From an uncultured Alistipes sp. (GTDB lineage: Bacteria; Bacteroidota; Bacteroidia; Bacteroidales; Rikenellaceae), in the NCBI GenBank assembly GCA_904502285.1, contig CAJGEC010000013.1:1-50064 (forward strand): DNA of 50,064 bases. Reading direction: 5' to 3'. Shown piece after piece: positions 15,717 to 25,667 of the stretch; within the stretch, counting starts at the first letter, position 1, and every line of letters starts with the position of its first letter. The notes below the pieces were generated by a model that saw only the letters and a program-made list of their open reading frames with translations, searched no databases and had not been told where the DNA came from. The position numbers and the translations under genes are program-made.

Positions 15717-16439
15717 ATGGCAACAATATCTACATATAACTATACCATTCAGCCACAAGATGTAGACTTCTCATTGCGTGCATCGGCATCCTCTCTTATC
15801 AGCTATATGCTCAACGTGGCAGGAACAGATGCACACCTCAAGGGCTTTGGTGTGGATGCCTTGCAGGGTCAATCGTTCACTTGGGTCTTATCGCGTTTGG
15901 CAGTGGAGATCTACCACCAGCCTAAGCAGTACGAGGATATCGATATCGACACGTGGGTAAACGACTTCAACCGCCTTAGTTCTACCCGTAACTTCCGTAT
16001 GCGCAGTGTAGATGGTGTCGCAGCCATAGGTTTCTCGCAGTGGTGTATGCTCAATATGGAGACTCGCCAGGTGGTGGATATGAACCTTCTAAAGGATGTT
16101 TACGAGCGCGCTATGGTGGATGAGCCATCGCCAATCTCTGCACCCGCACGTCTGCGCGAAATAGAGCCAACAACCACCTACTCTCGCCCTGTACGCTACA
16201 GCGATATAGACTTTAATCGCCACGTGAATACTCTCAGATATATCGATATCATCTTCGACAACGTACCTCTTGAACTAATTGAGAAGAACAATGGTATGCG
16301 CTTAGATATCAACTTCATAGCAGAGGCTCGTTATGGCGACACCCTAACCATCGGAAGCCTTGCCGAGCAGAACGTGTGGAAGTTCGACATATCGGCCGAG
16401 GGCAAGAGATTGTGTAGCGCAAGATTGGAGTTTAAGTAG
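15717..16439 (+). CDS. Acyl-ACP thioesterase (FatA-like double hotdog)
   Basis: This 240-residue enzyme hydrolyses acyl-acyl-carrier protein to free fatty acid. It has two hotdog domains: residues 1-130 include AGTDAHLKGFGVDAL and the strand TWVLSRLAVEI, and 150-240 include YSDIDFNRHVNTLRYIDI, where Asn167, His169 and Asn171 are at the positions conserved in plant and bacterial Acyl-ACP_TE proteins. The length fits the bacterial family (PF01643). No signal peptide is present, so it is cytoplasmic. It is followed within 7 bases by a glycosyltransferase gene, so the pair is co-transcribed. A shared role in envelope lipid or surface glycan chemistry is possible but speculative. Confidence 0.93.
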   Translation: MATISTYNYTIQPQDVDFSLRASASSLISYMLNVAGTDAHLKGFGVDALQGQSFTWVLSRLAVEIYHQPKQYEDIDIDTWVNDFNRLSSTRNFRMRSVDGVAAIGFSQWCMLNMETRQVVDMNLLKDVYERAMVDEPSPISAPARLREIEPTTTYSRPVRYSDIDFNRHVNTLRYIDIIFDNVPLELIEKNNGMRLDINFIAEARYGDTLTIGSLAEQNVWKFDISAEGKRLCSARLEFK

Positions 16440-16446
16440 GCGAACT

Positions 16447-17583
16447 ATGGAAAGGAGGATTAAAATAGCCATCGTAGGCCCAGCACATCCCTATCGAGGT
16501 GGACTCGCCTCGATAATGGAGAGTATGGCTCGTGAGTTTCAATCTCGCGGTAGCGAGGTAGAGATTCTCACCTTCACCCTCCAGTACCCCAAGCTACTCT
16601 TTCCGGGCAAGAGTCAGACGGTAGACACCCCTCCGCCAACAGACTTAAATATACGCCGAAGGGTATCGACCGTAAACCCCATCTCGTGGATTAGCGTAGG
16701 TCGCGAACTGAAGCAGGCAAAGCCCGACATCGTGCTAATGAAGTATTGGACCCCCTTTATGGCCCCTTGCTTTGGCACCATAGCGCGCATAGCACGTAGC
16801 AACGGAGATACTCGCGTGATTTGCCAGATAGACAACGTCGAGCCACACGAACACCACATCACCGACACACTTTTCAACCACTACTACCTAAGTTCGGTAG
16901 ATGGTTTTATCTATATGTCCGAGCAGGTGCATAGCGAACTCAAGAACTACACCTCGCGCCCTGCCCTATTCTCGCCCCACCCCATCTTCGATAACTTCGG
17001 AGAGCGTGTGAATCGCCAGGAGGCGTGTAGAAAGTTGGGGCTCTCGCCCAACGAACGCTATACCCTATTCTTCGGTCTCATCCGCGACTACAAGGGTTTG
17101 GATACGTTGCTTGAGGCGTGGAGCAAATTCCGTCGCGAGGGCCATAAGTTACTGATTGCTGGAGAGTTCTACACCTCGGCAGACAAATACCACAGGCTGA
17201 TAGAGAGTCTCGGCATCAAGGAGGATATAGTCCTTCACGACTTCTTCATTCCAGACGAGGATGTGCGCAACTACTTCTCGGTGGCCGATTGCGTAGTGTT
17301 GCCCTACAAGAGTGCCACACAGAGCGGAGTGACGCAGATTTGCTACAACTTCTGCACCCCCGTAATTGTTACCGACGTGGGAGGATTGAAGGAGATAGTC
17401 CCCGATGGTCGGGTCGGCTATGTATGCGCCCCCTCAGCCGAGGGTGTTCACGAGGCCTTGGAAAAGATGTACAGTGGCGATAACATCGCACGTTTTGCCG
17501 AGGCTATGCAAGAGGAGCGCAAGCGATTCACGTGGAGAGCTATGTGCGACAAAATCGAAGAGTTATACACGATGATACGATAA
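16447..17583 (+). CDS. GT4-family glycosyltransferase
   Basis: This 378-residue GT-B fold enzyme starts MERRIKIAIVGPAHPYRGGL, the glycine-rich acceptor-side loop of GT4 enzymes. The C-terminal donor domain has FFGLIRDYKGLDTLLEAW, VADCVVLPYKSATQSGVTQI (the acidic/Ser region contacting the nucleotide sugar) and VVTDVGGLKEIV-like VIVTDVGGLKE. I placed the start at ATG 16447 rather than an upstream in-frame ATG at 16360, because those 29 extra codons overlap the thioesterase gene and have low similarity to any domain. The donor and acceptor are unknown. It is cytoplasmic or peripheral and ends at a strong terminator. Confidence 0.92.
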   Translation: MERRIKIAIVGPAHPYRGGLASIMESMAREFQSRGSEVEILTFTLQYPKLLFPGKSQTVDTPPPTDLNIRRRVSTVNPISWISVGRELKQAKPDIVLMKYWTPFMAPCFGTIARIARSNGDTRVICQIDNVEPHEHHITDTLFNHYYLSSVDGFIYMSEQVHSELKNYTSRPALFSPHPIFDNFGERVNRQEACRKLGLSPNERYTLFFGLIRDYKGLDTLLEAWSKFRREGHKLLIAGEFYTSADKYHRLIESLGIKEDIVLHDFFIPDEDVRNYFSVADCVVLPYKSATQSGVTQICYNFCTPVIVTDVGGLKEIVPDGRVGYVCAPSAEGVHEALEKMYSGDNIARFAEAMQEERKRFTWRAMCDKIEELYTMIR

Positions 17584-17586
17584 CAA

Positions 17587-17619
17587 AATATGGGTGTTCA
17601 GCAGTTGAACACCCATATT
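17587..17619. terminator. Strong bidirectional terminator
   Basis: AATATGGGTGTTCA pairs perfectly with TGAACACCCATATT around a 5-base loop. A-rich and T-rich flanks on the two sides let it end both the glycosyltransferase transcript and the converging purine operon. Confidence 0.88.
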
Positions 17620-17637
17620 TCTTAATAGCCTCAGGGA

Positions 17638-18933
17638 CTACTCAATACCTACACGGTCGAAGATGAAGTCTACGTTCTTGAGATAGTACTCCAAAGTGAA
17701 GCAGCTATCCAACTCCTCACGGCTAAGGACTGCCATAACCTCAGGGGTCTCAGCCAAGAGCTCCTGATAGTCGGCACGCTCACTCATAGCACGCATAGCA
17801 ACAGGCTGAACGGTGTCGTAAGCCTGCTCACGAGAGAAGCCCTTCTCAATAAGAGCATTCATCACACGCTGAGCAAAGATAACCTTGCGAGTGCGGTAGA
17901 TATTCTCCATCATCACATCCTTGAATACTACGAGGTTCTCCAAGATGCCACGGAAGCGGTTGAGCATATAGTCCAACAACATTGTTGCGTCTGGGAGGAT
18001 GATACGCTCGGTTGCAGAGTGCGAGATATCGCGCTCGTGCCACAAAGCGACGTTCTCGTAGAAGGTAGCCATATAGCCACGCATAACACGTGCGCAACCA
18101 CACATATTCTCGCTCGAAATTGGGTTACGTTTGTGAGGCATAGCAGATGAGCCCTTCTGACCCTTGCCGAATGACTCCTCCACCTCGTGTACCTCAGTAC
18201 GCTGGAGGTTACGAATCTCCATAGCCATCTGCTCGATGCTCGATGCGATAACTGCAAGAGTAGCCATATAGTATGCGTGACGGTCACGCTGGATAACCTG
18301 AGTAGAGATATTTGCGCTCTCGATACCAAGTTTCTCACATACGTAATCCTGGATGAATGGAGGGATATTAGCGAAGTTACCCACAGCACCAGAGATCTTA
18401 CCAACCTCCACACCACGTGCAGCAGTAACAAAACGGGTGAGGTTGCGCTTCATCTCCTCGTACCACAAAGCCCACTTAAGACCGAAGCAAGTGATGTCGG
18501 CGTGGATACCGTGAGTACGACCGATGCAAGGGGTCGCCTTAAACTCGATAGCGCGAGTACGCAACACCTCCAACATCTTCTCGATATCGTCGAGCAAGAT
18601 AGCATTAGCCTGTTTGAGCAAGTAGCCATTAGCAGTATCAACAACGTCGGTACTTGTAAGACCATAGTGTACCCACTTACGCTCCTCACCGAGAGTCTCG
18701 CTCACGGCACGAGTGAAGGCTACGATATCGTGGCGAGTCTGCTGCTCAATCTCGTAGATACGGTTGATGTCGAATGACGCATCCTTCCACAACTTCTCAA
18801 CATCCTCCTTAGGCACTACACCAAGCTGGCTCCAAGCCTCAGATGCCAAAATCTCAACACGAAGGTAGGCGTCGAACTTATTCTGCTCGGTCCACACCTT
18901 ACGCATAATCTCACGTGAATATCTTTCAATCAT
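17638..18933 (-). CDS. purB: Adenylosuccinate lyase
   Basis: It catalyses two fumarate-releasing steps: SAICAR to AICAR, and adenylosuccinate to AMP. The length of 431 residues matches the short (Bacillus-type) PurB. The fumarase/aspartase signature GSSAMPHKRNP is at 261-271. His68 (QQTRHDIVAF) and His141 (GRTHGIHAD) are the general acid/base histidines, and TSTDVVDT (93-100) forms part of the active site. It is the last gene of the ten-gene purine operon, 12 bases after folD, and ends at the bidirectional terminator. Confidence 0.98.
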   Translation of the reverse strand: MIERYSREIMRKVWTEQNKFDAYLRVEILASEAWSQLGVVPKEDVEKLWKDASFDINRIYEIEQQTRHDIVAFTRAVSETLGEERKWVHYGLTSTDVVDTANGYLLKQANAILLDDIEKMLEVLRTRAIEFKATPCIGRTHGIHADITCFGLKWALWYEEMKRNLTRFVTAARGVEVGKISGAVGNFANIPPFIQDYVCEKLGIESANISTQVIQRDRHAYYMATLAVIASSIEQMAMEIRNLQRTEVHEVEESFGKGQKGSSAMPHKRNPISSENMCGCARVMRGYMATFYENVALWHERDISHSATERIILPDATMLLDYMLNRFRGILENLVVFKDVMMENIYRTRKVIFAQRVMNALIEKGFSREQAYDTVQPVAMRAMSERADYQELLAETPEVMAVLSREELDSCFTLEYYLKNVDFIFDRVGIE

Positions 18934-18945
18934 AATCGTTTGGAT

Positions 18946-19797
18946 TTATTTAGTTTTCTTCTTTTCAAAGCTCTCTACGGTATTCTCCATAAGACAGGTG
19001 ATGGTCATAGGGCCTACACCACCTGGCACAGGGGTAATAGCCGATGCCACCTGCTCTGCGCTCTCGAAATCGACATCACCGCATAACTTACCGTTGCGGC
19101 TATCGCGATTAACACCCACGTCGATAACCACAGCACCTGGCTTAATCATATCGGCAGTAACAAAGCGCTCACGGCCAATGGCAACAACCAAGATGTCGGC
19201 ACGACGAGTGACCTCAGCGAGATTCTTTGTGCGCGAGTGAGCAATAGTGACAGTAGCATTTCTATCCAACAGCAACTTCGCAACAGGCAAACCCACAATG
19301 TTGCTACGACCAACAACTACAGCCTCCTTACCCTCGATAGTAACACCTGCTGAGTCCAAAAGTTTGATGATACCCTTAGGTGTGCAAGGCTTGAGACCTG
19401 GGAGCTTAAGCCACAGATTAGCAACATTTTGGGGATGGAACGAATCGACATCCTTTTCGGGCTTAATGGCCGAAATCATCTTCTGCTCGTCGATATGCTT
19501 AGGCAAAGGCAACTGAATAAGGATGCCATCAACGTCGTCATCAGCATTGAGCTTATCGACAATCGCTAATAACTCAGCCTCAGAGATCGTGGCAGGATAG
19601 CGCAACGTAGAGTTGCGAATACCAACCTCGGTTGCAGCCTTAGCCTTACCCGTAACATACGACACGCTACCTGGGTCGTCACCCACCAATATCACCACAA
19701 GGTTTGGGGTTGTGCCATACTTAGCCTCAAGCTCAGCAACACGCACCTTTAGGCCCTCCTTGAGCGACATAGATAAATCTTTACCACTTATTATCAT
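18946..19797 (-). CDS. folD: Methylene-THF dehydrogenase / methenyl-THF cyclohydrolase
   Basis: This 283-residue bifunctional enzyme makes 10-formyl-tetrahydrofolate, the formyl donor for PurN and PurH encoded in the same operon. The catalytic Lys51 sits in SYVTGKAKAA, the family motif YVxxKxK. DGILIQLPLPKH and the NADP-binding VVVGRSNIVGLPVAKLL follow, and the family C-terminal signature PVPGGVGPMTI is present near 255. Placement between purD and purB couples one-carbon supply to purine synthesis, a common but not universal arrangement. Confidence 0.97.
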   Translation of the reverse strand: MIISGKDLSMSLKEGLKVRVAELEAKYGTTPNLVVILVGDDPGSVSYVTGKAKAATEVGIRNSTLRYPATISEAELLAIVDKLNADDDVDGILIQLPLPKHIDEQKMISAIKPEKDVDSFHPQNVANLWLKLPGLKPCTPKGIIKLLDSAGVTIEGKEAVVVGRSNIVGLPVAKLLLDRNATVTIAHSRTKNLAEVTRRADILVVAIGRERFVTADMIKPGAVVIDVGVNRDSRNGKLCGDVDFESAEQVASAITPVPGGVGPMTITCLMENTVESFEKKKTK

Positions 19798-19820
19798 AGC
19801 TTGTCCGAATATACAACAAA

Positions 19821-21065
19821 TTATTTAAACGCCTTATTTCCAATATCGTTACGATAGAAGAGGTTGTCGCACTCTATCTTTGCAATCTCCTGGCGAGCCT
19901 TCTGCTGTGCTGCCTCAAGGGTTGGAGCCGAAGCCACAACAATCATAACTCGGCCACCAGCAGTAACCAACTCGCCATCCTTCATCGCAGTACCCATATG
20001 GTAGATCTTAGCATCTACACTCTCCGTGCCACGAATAGCAAAACCCTTCTGGTAGTCGCCAGGATAACCCTTCGATGCCATCACAATACCCAAAGTAGCC
20101 CCCTTGCTCCACTCCACTACGGGAGTCTCATTCTCGGCTACAGCCATAAAGACATCGACAGCATCGCTTGTCAAACGTGGCAAAACCACCTCGGTCTCAG
20201 GGTCGCCAAAGCGAGCGTTGAACTCGATAACCTTGATGCCCTGAGGGGTCTTCATCAAGCCACCATACAAAACACCAGTGAAAGGCACACCCTCCTCGAC
20301 AAGTGCATCGGCAACACGCTGCATAATGTTGGTCATAGCGTAGGCGTGGTCCTCCTCGGTGATGAATGGCAACTCGGTGTAAGCACCCATACCACCAGTA
20401 TTAGGGCCCTCGTCGTTATCGTAGGCGCGCTTATGGTCCTGTGCCACAGGCATTGGGACAACCTTATTGCCAGCCACGAAGCACATCAACGAGAACTCCT
20501 CGCCTGTGAGGAACTCCTCGATAACTACACGGCCCTCACCGAACTTAGTGTCAAGGAGCATATCACGCAACGTTGCCTCAGCCTCCTCCATAGTGGTAGC
20601 GATAACAACACCCTTACCCGCAGCCAAGCCATCGTACTTTAACACGGTTGGCAACGAGCCCTTGCGCACATACTCCATAGCCTCGTCGAATGATGAGAAT
20701 GTTGCGTAGTCGGCAGTAGGAACATCGTACTTCTTCATCAAGCGCTTAGCGAAGTCCTTGCTGGCCTCAATCTCTGCGGCAGCCTTTGTAGGGCCGAAAA
20801 TTTTGAGTCCCTCCTCACGGAAGCGATCTACAACACCCACAGCAAGAGCTGCCTCAGGGCCTACGACGGTGAGTTCCACGTCATTCGCCTTAGCGAATTC
20901 AACGAGTTTCTCGACCTCGGTATCCTTGATTGCCACACACTCGGCAAGGGCAGCGATACCTGCATTACCTGGTGCAGCATATATCTTTGGTGACTTAGGT
21001 GAGCGTGACAGAGCCTCGACAATGGCGTGTTCACGACCACCCGAACCAATAACTAATACATTCAT
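19821..21065 (-). CDS. purD: Phosphoribosylamine-glycine ligase (GAR synthetase)
   Basis: It joins glycine to phosphoribosylamine using ATP, step 2 of purine synthesis. This 414-residue ATP-grasp protein has an N-domain MNVLVIGSGGREHAI, a central LKYDGLAAGKGVVIA (ATP-binding glycine loop), TGEEFSLMCF, DHKRAYDNDEGPNTGGMGAY and VIEFNARFGDPE (metal-binding), all canonical. The length is about 10-15 residues shorter than the E. coli protein, as is usual. It lies 27 bases after purH and 23 bases before folD. Confidence 0.98.
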   Translation of the reverse strand: MNVLVIGSGGREHAIVEALSRSPKSPKIYAAPGNAGIAALAECVAIKDTEVEKLVEFAKANDVELTVVGPEAALAVGVVDRFREEGLKIFGPTKAAAEIEASKDFAKRLMKKYDVPTADYATFSSFDEAMEYVRKGSLPTVLKYDGLAAGKGVVIATTMEEAEATLRDMLLDTKFGEGRVVIEEFLTGEEFSLMCFVAGNKVVPMPVAQDHKRAYDNDEGPNTGGMGAYTELPFITEEDHAYAMTNIMQRVADALVEEGVPFTGVLYGGLMKTPQGIKVIEFNARFGDPETEVVLPRLTSDAVDVFMAVAENETPVVEWSKGATLGIVMASKGYPGDYQKGFAIRGTESVDAKIYHMGTAMKDGELVTAGGRVMIVVASAPTLEAAQQKARQEIAKIECDNLFYRNDIGNKAFK

Positions 21066-21092
21066 ATAAAAGTGTTTTATACCTTGTTAATC

Positions 21093-22622
21093 CTAATGTT
21101 TGAAGTGGCGCATACCAGTAACAAGCATTGTCATACCAAACTCGTTAGCCTTCTTCACAGAGTCCTCGTCACGCACTGAGCCACCTGGCTGAACGAGAGC
21201 TGTGACACCATACTGCTCTGCGAGGGTTATGGTATCGTCGAATGGGAAGAAACCATCCGAAGCCAATACAAGACCCTCAGTGAAGCCTGCTGCCTGAGCC
21301 TGCTTAAGAGCAATCTCCGCAGAGCCAACACGGTTCATCTGGCCCGCACCAACACCTACGGTATGGCCATCCTTAACTGCCACGATAGCGTTAGACTTGA
21401 CGTGCTTAACGATGCGCCAGCCAAAGTTCATATCCTCCAACTCGGTAGCCGATGGCTTACGCTCGGTAACACACATATCCGCTACAACCTCCTTGGTCTG
21501 GGTATCGAGTTGCTGAACGAGCAAACCACCATTAACAGAGACATACTGAGTCTGTACGGCCTCAGTTGGGGTCATATCAACCTCCAAAAGGCGCAAGTTC
21601 TTCTTTGTGCAAAGAATCTCAAGAGCCTCAGGGCTGAACGATGGAGCCATAATAATCTCCAAGAAGATAGGCTTCATCAACTCGGCAACCTCCTTAGTAA
21701 GTTCGCGGTTTACCGCTACGATACCACCAAAGATGCTCACCTTATCTGCCTCGTAAGCCTTCTCCCACGCCTCGCGGATATCCTTACCAATAGCCGCACC
21801 ACAAGGATTCATATGCTTGAGACCCACTGCGAAAGGCTCGCTGAACTCACGCACAATGTTAAGTGCAGCATTAGCATCCTGGATATTGTTATACGACATC
21901 TCCTTGCCGTTGAGCTGCTTAGCATTAGCCAAAGAGAATGGCACACGCTCCTGTGCAGCATAGAACTTCGCCGACTGGTGTGGGTTCTCACCATAGCGCA
22001 AGGTCTGCACCAAGTCGAACGATGCGAACAACTTCTCGTTCAACTGAGCCTGCTGACGCATATAGGTTGCGATACACATATCATACTCTGCTGTGTGGGT
22101 ATATGCCTTAGCCGAGAGCTCAAGACGTGTTGCAACGGTAGTGTTACCACCCTGCTCAATCTCAGCGATGATACGAGCATAATCAGAAGGGTCACACACC
22201 ACGGTAACATCGCGGTAGTTCTTCGCGGCTGAACGCAACATAGATGGACCACCGATATCGATATTCTCGATAGCGTCCTCCATCTTTACATCTGGCTTAG
22301 CAATGGTCTGGCGGAAAGGATAGAGGTTTACACAAACCATATCGATAAACTCAATCTGGTTATCCTTCAACGCCTTGAGGTGGCTCTCATCATCACGACG
22401 CGCCAAAAGGCCACCGTGAACCTTAGGGTGGAGAGTCTTAACTCGGCCATCACAAATCTCTGGGAAGCCTGTAACCTCGCTAATACCGATAGTCTCAACA
22501 CCACTATCCTCCAATAGCTTCTGAGTACCACCTGTAGCGATAATCTCCCAACCCAAACGGCGTAGATCCTTACAAAAATCGACTACACCACACTTGTCGC
22601 TTACACTTACTAATGCTCGCAT
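21093..22622 (-). CDS. purH: Bifunctional AICAR transformylase / IMP cyclohydrolase
   Basis: This 509-residue protein performs the last two steps to IMP. The N-terminal MGS-like cyclohydrolase domain (about 1-150) has MRALVSVSDKCGVVDF, IATGGTQKLLEDSG, GRVKTLHPKVHGGLLARR and VNLYPF. The C-terminal transformylase domain contains LRYGENPHQSAKFY and GLKHMNPCGAA and ends in the pattern ASDGFFPFDD, EQYGVTALVQPGGSVRDED. All catalytic blocks are present. It starts 2 bases after the purN stop codon, so translation is probably coupled. Confidence 0.98.
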   Translation of the reverse strand: MRALVSVSDKCGVVDFCKDLRRLGWEIIATGGTQKLLEDSGVETIGISEVTGFPEICDGRVKTLHPKVHGGLLARRDDESHLKALKDNQIEFIDMVCVNLYPFRQTIAKPDVKMEDAIENIDIGGPSMLRSAAKNYRDVTVVCDPSDYARIIAEIEQGGNTTVATRLELSAKAYTHTAEYDMCIATYMRQQAQLNEKLFASFDLVQTLRYGENPHQSAKFYAAQERVPFSLANAKQLNGKEMSYNNIQDANAALNIVREFSEPFAVGLKHMNPCGAAIGKDIREAWEKAYEADKVSIFGGIVAVNRELTKEVAELMKPIFLEIIMAPSFSPEALEILCTKKNLRLLEVDMTPTEAVQTQYVSVNGGLLVQQLDTQTKEVVADMCVTERKPSATELEDMNFGWRIVKHVKSNAIVAVKDGHTVGVGAGQMNRVGSAEIALKQAQAAGFTEGLVLASDGFFPFDDTITLAEQYGVTALVQPGGSVRDEDSVKKANEFGMTMLVTGMRHFKH

Positions 22623-22624
22623 AT

Positions 22625-23200
22625 CTAATACTTCTTATTTATCAGTTTGTTAATAGTCTTCACATAGAGGTTATGCTCTATGTTGTGAATAAGGTTCGTT
22701 AGCTCCTCAATGTCGTTGCCCTCGTAGACAATAGCGCCCTGGTCGATAATGCGACCACCATCCAATGTCTCATCAACGAAATGGGTGGTAACACCAAAGA
22801 TCTTAACACCATAATCCACAGCATCCTGAATGGCGTGTGCCCCCTTGAACGCAGGCAACAACGAAGGGTGAATATTTACTATGCGCTGCTCGTAACGAGA
22901 GAGTAGGACTTTGCCCACGATGCGCATATAACCAGCAAGACAGATGTAGTCTACGCGTCTCTCATCGAGCATCGTAGCCAACATCGTCTCGTATGCCTCA
23001 CGAGAGGCATAATCCTTAGGATTGAACGCAAAACTCTCAGTGCCATAGCGCTTTGCACGTTCAAGCACCTTTGCTCCAGGCTTATCGCAGACGAGCAACA
23101 CAACCTCTGCATCTATCCTACCATCGCAGCACGCCGAAACGATAGCCTCATAGTTGCTACCGCTACCACTTGCAAATACTGCTAATCTGGTTTTTCTCAT
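22625..23200 (-). CDS. purN: Phosphoribosylglycinamide formyltransferase (folate-dependent)
   Basis: This 191-residue enzyme transfers formyl from 10-formyl-THF to GAR, step 3. The phosphate-binding GSGSNYEAI is at 11-19, AGYMRIVG holds the folate pocket, NIHPSLLPAFKG contains the catalytic Asn-His pair, and THFVDETLDGGRII contains the catalytic Asp. Choosing PurN (folate) rather than PurT (formate) fits with folD in the operon. A basic, Lys-rich C-terminus (NKLINKKY) has no obvious role. It sits 11 bases after purM. Confidence 0.97.
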   Translation of the reverse strand: MRKTRLAVFASGSGSNYEAIVSACCDGRIDAEVVLLVCDKPGAKVLERAKRYGTESFAFNPKDYASREAYETMLATMLDERRVDYICLAGYMRIVGKVLLSRYEQRIVNIHPSLLPAFKGAHAIQDAVDYGVKIFGVTTHFVDETLDGGRIIDQGAIVYEGNDIEELTNLIHNIEHNLYVKTINKLINKKY

Positions 23201-23211
23201 AACAAAGTCAA

Positions 23212-24240
23212 TTATAGGATTGTTACACCCTCGCCATCTACTACACGACCGATAATTGAAGCACGCTCACCCTCAGCCTCAAGAATCTCGATAGCGCGCT
23301 GAGCATCCTTCTCATCCAAAGCGATGACCATACCGATACCCATATTGAAGATGTTGAACATCTCTCTGTGGCCAATCTTACCGTACTTCTCCAAGAGGCG
23401 GAATACTGGAAGAATCTCCCAGCTACCCTCCTTAACCTCTACACCCTGGCCATCCTTCAAGATACGTGGAATATTCTCGTCGAAACCACCACCAGTGATA
23501 TGGCTGATACCGTGAACATCGCACTCAGCGATAACCTTCAACACCTGCTTAACGTAGATGCGTGTAGGAGTAAGAAGTACCTCACCAAGTTTGCGACCCT
23601 CAATCTCAGGGTAAGTGGCATTGAGATCCAAGCCATTATCAGAGACAACCTTACGAACAAGGCTGAAACCGTTAGAGTGAACACCGCTTGAAGCGATACC
23701 CACCAAGACATCACCACTCTTAACACGCTCGCCAGCGTCGATAAGCTTTGAACGCTCAACAACACCCACGGTGAAACCAGCGATATCGTACTCGCCATCC
23801 TGATACATACCTGGCATCTCGGCAGTCTCGCCACCTACCAAAGCACAACCAGCCTGACGGCAACCCTCAGCAACACCTGCAACGATAGCCTCAACCTTTG
23901 CTGGCTCGTTGTGACCCACAGCGACATAGTCGAGGAATACCAATGGCTCAGCACCCTGTGCCAACACATCGTTTACGCACATAGCCACAGCATCGATACC
24001 GATAGTATCGTGCTTATCCATCTCGAACGCGAGCTTTAGTTTTGTACCAACACCGTCAGTACCGCTAACCAAGACAGGCTCCTTGATATTGAGCTCTGCG
24101 AGGTTGAACATACCACCAAATGCGCCAATATTACCCATTGAACCACGACGCTTGGTTGATGAAACGTGTGACTTAATTCGTCGTACTACTTCGTAGCCAG
24201 CCTCAAGGTTTACGCCAGCCTCTTCATAACTTTTTGCCAT
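23212..24240 (-). CDS. purM: Phosphoribosylformylglycinamidine cyclo-ligase (AIR synthetase)
   Basis: This 342-residue enzyme closes the imidazole ring to give AIR, step 5. Family blocks are SGTDGVGTKLKLA, DAVAMCVNDVLAQGAEPLVFLDY, ALVGGETAEMPGMY (ATP-loop), GIASSGVHSNGFSLVRKV and HITGGGFDENIPRIL. The length matches bacterial PurM. It is a homologue of the PurL ATP-binding modules, and both are encoded on the same transcript here. It follows purF by 18 bases. Confidence 0.98.
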   Translation of the reverse strand: MAKSYEEAGVNLEAGYEVVRRIKSHVSSTKRRGSMGNIGAFGGMFNLAELNIKEPVLVSGTDGVGTKLKLAFEMDKHDTIGIDAVAMCVNDVLAQGAEPLVFLDYVAVGHNEPAKVEAIVAGVAEGCRQAGCALVGGETAEMPGMYQDGEYDIAGFTVGVVERSKLIDAGERVKSGDVLVGIASSGVHSNGFSLVRKVVSDNGLDLNATYPEIEGRKLGEVLLTPTRIYVKQVLKVIAECDVHGISHITGGGFDENIPRILKDGQGVEVKEGSWEILPVFRLLEKYGKIGHREMFNIFNMGIGMVIALDEKDAQRAIEILEAEGERASIIGRVVDGEGVTIL

Positions 24241-24258
24241 ACCTATATATATTATTAT

Positions 24259-25659
24259 TTATTTATTCAACTTATTCTGATATAACGATGTTGGGTAGCA
24301 ACCATTGAAGCACGCCATACACAACTCCGAACGATTACCAGCCTTCAAAAGCGACTCCTCAGAGAGGAACTCCAATGAATCGGCCTCGATAGCCTTGCAA
24401 GCCTCCTCCTTTGACATACGTGCGCACAACAACTCCTCGCGGGTAGACATATCAATACCATAGAAGCAAGGGTTGGTGATTGCAGGACTCGCAATACGAA
24501 CGTGTACCTCCTTAGCACCAGCCTCCTTAAGTAGGCGAACGATGCGCAACGATGTTGTACCACGAACGATAGAGTCGTCAATCAAGACTACCGACTTACC
24601 CTTAACCAATGAGCGCACAGCCGAGAGCTTCATACGAACACCCTTCTCGCGCATCTCCTGCGATGGCTGGATGAAGGTACGTGCGATGTACTTATTCTTA
24701 ATCAAGCCCATCTCGTATGGGATACCACTCGCCTCAGAGTAGCCGATTGCAGCACTGATACTTGAATCGGGCACACCGATAACCACGTCTGCCTTGGTTG
24801 GACACTGCTCATAGAGGTAGCGACCAGAGAGCTTACGGAAGGTGTGTACGTTGCAACCCTCGATATCGCTATCGGGACGAGCAAAGTAGATATACTCCAT
24901 AGCACACATCAAGTGACGCTGGTAGCGAGAGTAGTAGCTTGAACGGATACCGTGGTGGTCGATAGTGACAACCTCTCCTGGCTCGATATCACGGATATAC
25001 TCCGCACCTACGATATCCAAGGCACAAGTCTCAGAACTGATGACATAGCCATCACCGAGTTTACCAATGGCCAATGGGCGCAAGCCGTGCTTATCGCGAC
25101 AAGCATAGATGCGATTCTTGGTCATAATGAGGAAGGCGAAAGCACCCTCCAACATATTGAGAGCCTCGATGATATTGTCGATACGCTTATTCTCGCAGTT
25201 ATCCTTCTTCACCAAATGAGCAAGGAGCTCACTATCAGAAGAGGAGTGGAAGAGGCTACCACGCACCTCAAGGTATTGAGCCAACTCCTTTGAATTGACC
25301 AAGTTACCATTGTGTGCAAGGGCAAAATCTCCCGTATGGTGGTTGAACGAGAATGGCTGCACGTTGTTTGCACCACCGCCACCCGTTGTAGAATAGCGAA
25401 CGTGGCCAATAGCGATACGGCCCTTCAACTTAGAGAGTTTCTGCTGGTTAAAGACCTCGGTAACAAGACCTTCACCCTTGACAGTATTTAGTTTGTCGTT
25501 GTCGAAGGCAGAGATACCACAAGCCTCCTGACCACGGTGCTGCAAAGCGTGCAGACCATAGTAGGCAAGATTTGGGGCATCGTCCACACCAAAGACACCA
25601 AACACACCGCACTCCTCGTGCAGGTCGTCGCCATATATATCTAATGAATCTTTTAGCAT
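24259..25659 (-). CDS. purF: Amidophosphoribosyltransferase
   Basis: It catalyses the committed step of purine synthesis: PRPP plus glutamine to phosphoribosylamine. The 466-residue protein has a 16-residue propeptide, then Cys17 (ECGVFGVFG), the glutaminase nucleophile. The PRPP-binding loop is SVVLIDDSIVRGTTS. Cysteines lie at the positions of the Bacillus-type 4Fe-4S ligands: MCAMEYIYFARPDS, NPCFYGIDM, and CMAC in ELCMACFNGCYP. A cluster-containing, oxygen-sensitive enzyme is therefore likely, which suits an anaerobe. The cluster is inferred from sequence pattern only. Confidence 0.98.
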   Translation of the reverse strand: MLKDSLDIYGDDLHEECGVFGVFGVDDAPNLAYYGLHALQHRGQEACGISAFDNDKLNTVKGEGLVTEVFNQQKLSKLKGRIAIGHVRYSTTGGGGANNVQPFSFNHHTGDFALAHNGNLVNSKELAQYLEVRGSLFHSSSDSELLAHLVKKDNCENKRIDNIIEALNMLEGAFAFLIMTKNRIYACRDKHGLRPLAIGKLGDGYVISSETCALDIVGAEYIRDIEPGEVVTIDHHGIRSSYYSRYQRHLMCAMEYIYFARPDSDIEGCNVHTFRKLSGRYLYEQCPTKADVVIGVPDSSISAAIGYSEASGIPYEMGLIKNKYIARTFIQPSQEMREKGVRMKLSAVRSLVKGKSVVLIDDSIVRGTTSLRIVRLLKEAGAKEVHVRIASPAITNPCFYGIDMSTREELLCARMSKEEACKAIEADSLEFLSEESLLKAGNRSELCMACFNGCYPTSLYQNKLNK

Positions 25660-25667
25660 ACCTATTA